A DNA stretch of 8,326 nt, taken from NCBI GenBank assembly GCA_031274075.1, contig JAISQQ010000328.1:1-8326 (forward strand), given 5' to 3'. Source of the DNA: Accumulibacter sp. Its GTDB lineage: Bacteria > Pseudomonadota > Gammaproteobacteria > Burkholderiales > Rhodocyclaceae. The position numbers and the translations under genes were made by a program. The notes beneath the pieces are model-generated. The model saw only the letters and a list, made by a program, of their open reading frames with translations, had not been told where the DNA came from and searched no databases. Shown in pieces: positions 5,690 through 8,326 of this stretch. Position 1 is the first letter of the stretch, and every line of letters begins with the position of its first letter.

Positions 5690-6476
5690 CCCCGCCGTCG
5701 TCGTCGGCCAGTTTTTCCAGCATCCTTGCGATGCCGTCGAGGTGCGGCGCCGGGGCGATCCGGTCGGCTACGGCTTTCAGATCGGGGTGGCCGTTGTCCA
5801 TGGCGATGCCCAGGCCGACGCCTTGCAGCATCGGCACGTCGTTCAATCCGTCGCCGAAAGCGACGGCCTGTTCCGGGCTGAAGCCGGTCCGGGCCATCAC
5901 CCACTGGCATCCGGTCCATTTGTTGACGCCGCGCAACTGGACATCGACGGCCCAGCGATGCCAGCGGAAGAGATTGAATTCGGGAAAACGCGCGCGGATC
6001 GCCGGCAGCAGGACGGCGTCGAGCGACTCGTCGAAGAACAGCCAGCCTTGGTAAACGTCGCGCTCCAGGTGGACCGGGCGCTCGGACTGGTAGGGCATAG
6101 CCACCGTGTCGAGCGGCGCGGTGGTCATCGGCGTCTGCGCGTCGAGATAGCCCGACGCGCCGCCGTTGACGCCGAAATGATGGCCTTGCGACTTCATCCA
6201 GTCGAACAGCGCGACGAGCCGCCGCCGCGGCAGCGGCACGCTGAACGCCAGCTCGTCGCCGCGCAGGATGCAGGCGCCGTTCTGGGTGATCGCGTAGCTC
6301 GGCCGCAATTGGTCGATGAACGGCCTGGCGTGCGCGTGGGCGCGGCCGGTGGCGACCGCCACAGTGTTTCCCGCGCGCTTCAGGCCGTCGATGGCCGCCA
6401 GCGCCGAGGGCGGGATGCTCAGCGTGCGCTGGTCGAGCAGGGTGTTGTCGATGTCGAAGAAAAAGATGCGAGGCAT
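5679..6476 (-). CDS. Cof-type HAD-IIB family phosphatase
   Basis: This is a 265-residue cytoplasmic haloacid dehalogenase-superfamily phosphohydrolase of the Cof/YidA type. The family dephosphorylates sugar phosphates, nucleotides or other small phosphate esters using magnesium. All four HAD motifs are visible: motif I FFFDIDNTLLD with nucleophile D8 and acid/base D10; motif II VAVATGRA with T43; motif III GVNKWTG with K186; motif IV AFGDGLNDVPM with D209 and D213. The type IIB cap fills about residues 80-180. The frame is open further upstream (to 6605), but that part lies inside prfC. ATG 6476 begins the protein directly before motif I, 10 bases after the prfC stop. No strong ribosome binding site is visible (only GAGAACGG-like bases), so translation may depend on ribosomes finishing prfC. 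A terminator overlaps its stop codon. The substrate is not predictable. Confidence 0.92.
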   Translation of the reverse strand: MPRIFFFDIDNTLLDQRTLSIPPSALAAIDGLKRAGNTVAVATGRAHAHARPFIDQLRPSYAITQNGACILRGDELAFSVPLPRRRLVALFDWMKSQGHHFGVNGGASGYLDAQTPMTTAPLDTVAMPYQSERPVHLERDVYQGWLFFDESLDAVLLPAIRARFPEFNLFRWHRWAVDVQLRGVNKWTGCQWVMARTGFSPEQAVAFGDGLNDVPMLQGVGLGIAMDNGHPDLKAVADRIAPAPHLDGIARMLEKLADDDGGAMA

Positions 6477-6486
6477 GGCGCCGTTC

Positions 6487-8097
6487 TCAGGCGAAGACCT
6501 GGCCGTGCTCGCGCGAGGCGAGGAAACCGACCTGGGGCCATTTCTCGCGCGTGACCTCGAGGTTGTAGCGCGTGCTGGCCAGGTAGACGGGATTGCCATC
6601 CACATCCCTGGCCATGCGGTGCCGCTGCTCGTGCTCGAAGTTCCGGCGCGTCGCCTCGTCGGGAAAGCTCAGCCAGCGCGCGGTGTGGATGTCGGCTGCC
6701 TCGAAGCTGGCGTCGACCTTGTACTCGGTTTGCAGGCGCTGGGCGACGACCTCGAACTGCAAGACGCCGACCGCGCCGAGCAGCAGCGTTCCCGTGGCGA
6801 GATTCTCGAACACCTGGATGGCGCCTTCCTCGCCGAGTTCCCGCAAGCCCTTCTGCAATTGCTTGCTTTTCAGCGGATCGCGCAGGCGGGCGGAACGGAA
6901 GAGTTCGGGCGAAAAATAGGGGATGCCCTTGAAAGAGAGCGCCTCGCCCTCGGTCAGCGTATCGCCGATGTGCAGTTGGCCGTGGTTGTGGATACCGATG
7001 ATGTCGCCGGCGACAGCGTCTTCCATCAGCACGCGCTCGTTGGCCATGAAGGTCAGCGCGTTGGCCAGCTTCATCTCGCGCTCCATGCGCATGTGCCTCA
7101 CCTTCATGCCCGACGCATAGCGGCCGGAACAGACGCGGAAGAAGGCGATGCGGTCGCGGTGCTTCGGATCCATGTTCGCCTGGATCTTGAAGACGAAGCC
7201 GGTGAACGCGGCTTCCGCCGGTTCCACCCGGCGCGTCCCGGCGTCGCGCGGCTGCGGCGGCGGCGCCCAGTCGATCAGCGCCTGCAGGATTTCCTGCACG
7301 CCGAAGTTGTTGATGCCGGAACCGAAGAACACCGGGCTTTGCCGGCCGGCGAGGAATTCGTCCAGGGCGAACGGCGGCGAGGCTTCCCGCAGCAGCGCCA
7401 CGTCGTCGCGCAGCGGCCCGGTTTCGCGCGGATAGCGGCGATCGAGTTCGGCGTTGCCGAGTCCGGCGATCACGTCGGCCTCGCTGCGGTGCTCCTCGCC
7501 GGCGGTGAAGGCCAGCACGCGGTCGGCGAGCAGGTGATAGACGCCGCGAAAGCTCTTGCCCATGCCGATCGGCCAGGTCACGGGCGCGCAGCCGATCTTG
7601 AGCACGTCCTCGATCTCGGCCACGAGCTCGAACGGCGCGCGCACCTCGCGGTCGAGCTTGTTGATGAAGGTGATGATCGGCGTATCGCGCAGGCGGCAGA
7701 CCTCCAGCAGCTTGATCGTTTGCGCCTCGACCCCCTTGGCCGCGTCGATGACCATCACCGCCGCGTCGACCGCGGTCAGCACGCGGTAGGTGTCTTCCGA
7801 AAAATCCTCGTGCCCAGGCGTGTCGAGCAGGTTGACGGTATGCCCCTGGTATTCGAACTGCATCACCGAACTGGTCACCGAGATGCCGCGCTGCTTTTCC
7901 ACCTCCATCCAGTCGGACGTAGCGTGCCGCGCCGACTTGCGCGCCTTGACCGTGCCCGCGAGCTGGATCGCGCCGCCGAAAAGCAACAGCTTCTCGGTCA
8001 GCGTCGTCTTGCCCGCGTCCGGGTGGGAGATGATGGCAAAGGTGCGGCGCCTGGCGACGTCGCGCAGGATTTCGGGAGGAAAGGAGGACGAGCTCAT
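6487..8097 (-). CDS. prfC: Peptide chain release factor 3 (RF3)
   Basis: This is a 536-residue translational GTPase that removes RF1 or RF2 from the ribosome after peptide release. The GTPase domain is complete: P-loop SHPDAGKTT (24-32), switch region with QRGISVT (69-75), G3 DTPGHED (92-98), G4 NKLD (146-149), and GSGINNFG as the G5-like region. The segment [19 protein letters not shown] (55-73) is characteristic of RF3 and separates it from EF-G, LepA and TypA. Downstream are domain II, with [19 protein letters not shown] and GDTLTEGE, and the RF3 C-terminal domain, with [17 protein letters not shown] and [25 protein letters not shown]. Length is close to the usual 525-540. The start at ATG 8097 fits the family N-terminus, though no clear Shine-Dalgarno is visible. 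The leader carries a GC hairpin followed by a T-rich run, and a repeat element sits about 80 bases upstream. Confidence 0.97.
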   Translation of the reverse strand: MSSSSFPPEILRDVARRRTFAIISHPDAGKTTLTEKLLLFGGAIQLAGTVKARKSARHATSDWMEVEKQRGISVTSSVMQFEYQGHTVNLLDTPGHEDFSEDTYRVLTAVDAAVMVIDAAKGVEAQTIKLLEVCRLRDTPIITFINKLDREVRAPFELVAEIEDVLKIGCAPVTWPIGMGKSFRGVYHLLADRVLAFTAGEEHRSEADVIAGLGNAELDRRYPRETGPLRDDVALLREASPPFALDEFLAGRQSPVFFGSGINNFGVQEILQALIDWAPPPQPRDAGTRRVEPAEAAFTGFVFKIQANMDPKHRDRIAFFRVCSGRYASGMKVRHMRMEREMKLANALTFMANERVLMEDAVAGDIIGIHNHGQLHIGDTLTEGEALSFKGIPYFSPELFRSARLRDPLKSKQLQKGLRELGEEGAIQVFENLATGTLLLGAVGVLQFEVVAQRLQTEYKVDASFEAADIHTARWLSFPDEATRRNFEHEQRHRMARDVDGNPVYLASTRYNLEVTREKWPQVGFLASREHGQVFA

Positions 8098-8115
8098 CGG
8101 GGAGATTCCACGGCG

Positions 8116-8157
8116 AAAAAACGAAAGCCGCCAGAACGGAAGAAACCCGCGGGCGGC
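8116..8157 (-). terminator. Terminator-like hairpin in the prfC leader
   Basis: GGCGGC (8152-8157) and GCCGCC (8127-8132) form a 6-base GC stem with a 19-base loop. On the minus strand it is followed by TTTCG and six T (complement of 8116-8121). It lies 19 bases before the prfC start codon. It may end transcription from an upstream minus-strand gene beyond the window or act as an attenuator in the prfC leader. The short stem makes either reading uncertain. Confidence 0.4.
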
Positions 8158-8168
8158 GTCAAGGCGTA

Positions 8169-8174
8169 ACTATA
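8169..8174 (-). promoter_or_regulatory. Candidate -10 box upstream of prfC
   Basis: TATAGT on the minus strand matches five of six bases of the -10 consensus. CTGAAC, a weak -35 match, lies 17 bases further upstream inside repeat copy 3. If real, the repeat element supplies part of the prfC promoter, and the leader hairpin would be transcribed. Confidence 0.3.
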
Positions 8175-8175
8175 T

Positions 8176-8258
8176 CAGGGGACAGGGGACAGTTCAGTTA
8201 CCGGGTGCTTCGCGCCCGCAAATATTACTGTCTTCCGTCTTCTGTCTTCTGTCCTCTG
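8176..8258. repeat. Composite heptad-hairpin repeat element, copy 3
   Basis: The left arm is two CAGGGGA units plus CAG (8176-8192). The 35-base core (8193-8227) differs from copy 1 at two bases, one of them in the stem (GGGTGC for GGGCGC, still able to pair as G-T). The right arm is CTGTCTT, CCGTCTT, CTGTCTT, CTGTCCT and a final CTG (8228-8258). Orientation is the same as copies 1 and 2. It lies in the region upstream of prfC, about 2.5 kb from copy 2. Confidence 0.87.
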
Positions 8259-8263
8259 ATACC

Positions 8264-8291
8264 GTCATTCCGGCGAAAGCCGGAATCCAGG
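8264..8291. repeat. dRS3-like palindromic repeat
   Basis: ATTCCGGC (8267-8274) and GCCGGAAT (8279-8286) form a perfect 8-base inverted repeat around GAAA, flanked by GTC on the left and CCAGG on the right. This form, ATTCC-stem-GGAATCCAG, is a dispersed intergenic repeat known from Neisseria (dRS3) and seen in similar form in other proteobacteria. Confidence 0.7.
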
Positions 8292-8298
8292 TCCAACA

Positions 8299-8326
8299 TC
8301 ACCGGGCGCTTTGCGCCCGCAAGAAT
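8299..8326. repeat. Partial core of the heptad-hairpin element at the window edge
   Basis: TCACCGGGCGC, a TTT loop, then GCGCCCGCAAGAAT match the middle of the 35-base core of copies 1-3 with a few changes. The left CAG heptads are missing; the preceding bases belong to the dRS3-like repeat. The right side runs off the window, so it is unclear whether CTG heptads follow. Confidence 0.6.

Noticed and set aside
5451..6554. Plus-strand frames through the repeat island and opposite the HAD gene
   Set aside because: They run through non-coding repeats and then antisense to the phosphatase; no family resemblance.
6316..8169. A 617-residue plus-strand open frame opposite prfC
   Set aside because: It is a mirror of GC-rich codon use in prfC, has no recognisable domain, and prfC on the minus strand carries every RF3 motif.

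Overview
The window is GC-rich chromosomal DNA from a proteobacterium. A betaproteobacterium, perhaps Rhodocyclales- or Burkholderiales-like, is my best guess. The reasons are the separate dctP/dctQ/dctM TRAP genes, the style of release factor 3, and a dRS3-like ATTCC...GGAAT repeat. The taxon is inference only. All seven protein genes lie on the minus strand, so the window reads from high to low coordinates. No tRNA, rRNA, CRISPR array, transposase or phage gene was seen.

Right part (about 5660-8326): a repeat-bearing upstream region, then prfC (release factor 3), and 10 bases later a Cof-type HAD phosphatase. The phosphatase ends in a hairpin plus T-tract terminator that overlaps its stop codon.

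Middle (about 5205-5645): a gene-free island packed with non-coding repeats. Two of the three full copies of a composite element lie here. The element has a 35-base core holding a GC-rich hairpin, flanked by 7-base units that begin CAG on the left and CTG on the right. A related hairpin followed by CTG heptads and a 28-base-arm inverted repeat are also here. The third full copy and a partial core sit upstream of prfC beside a dRS3-like palindrome. This family, with variable heptad number and near-invariant core, is the most unusual content of the window.

Left part (1-5200): a promoter with a perfect TATAAT box, then a D-2-hydroxyacid dehydrogenase. Next comes a 212-base regulatory gap with three repeats spaced exactly 21 bases apart. 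It is followed by a complete tripartite TRAP transporter (dctP, dctQ, dctM) and an aldo/keto reductase of the YghZ/Gpr type, which runs off the left edge. A hairpin plus T6 tract between dctP and dctQ probably lowers expression of the membrane subunits relative to the periplasmic receptor, and dctQ and dctM overlap as TAATG. The layout suggests a small catabolic locus. An organic acid would be captured by DctP and imported by DctQM using the sodium gradient. The flanking NAD(P)-dependent oxidoreductases would then act on it or on related hydroxy- or aldehyde compounds. The substrate cannot be read from the sequence.
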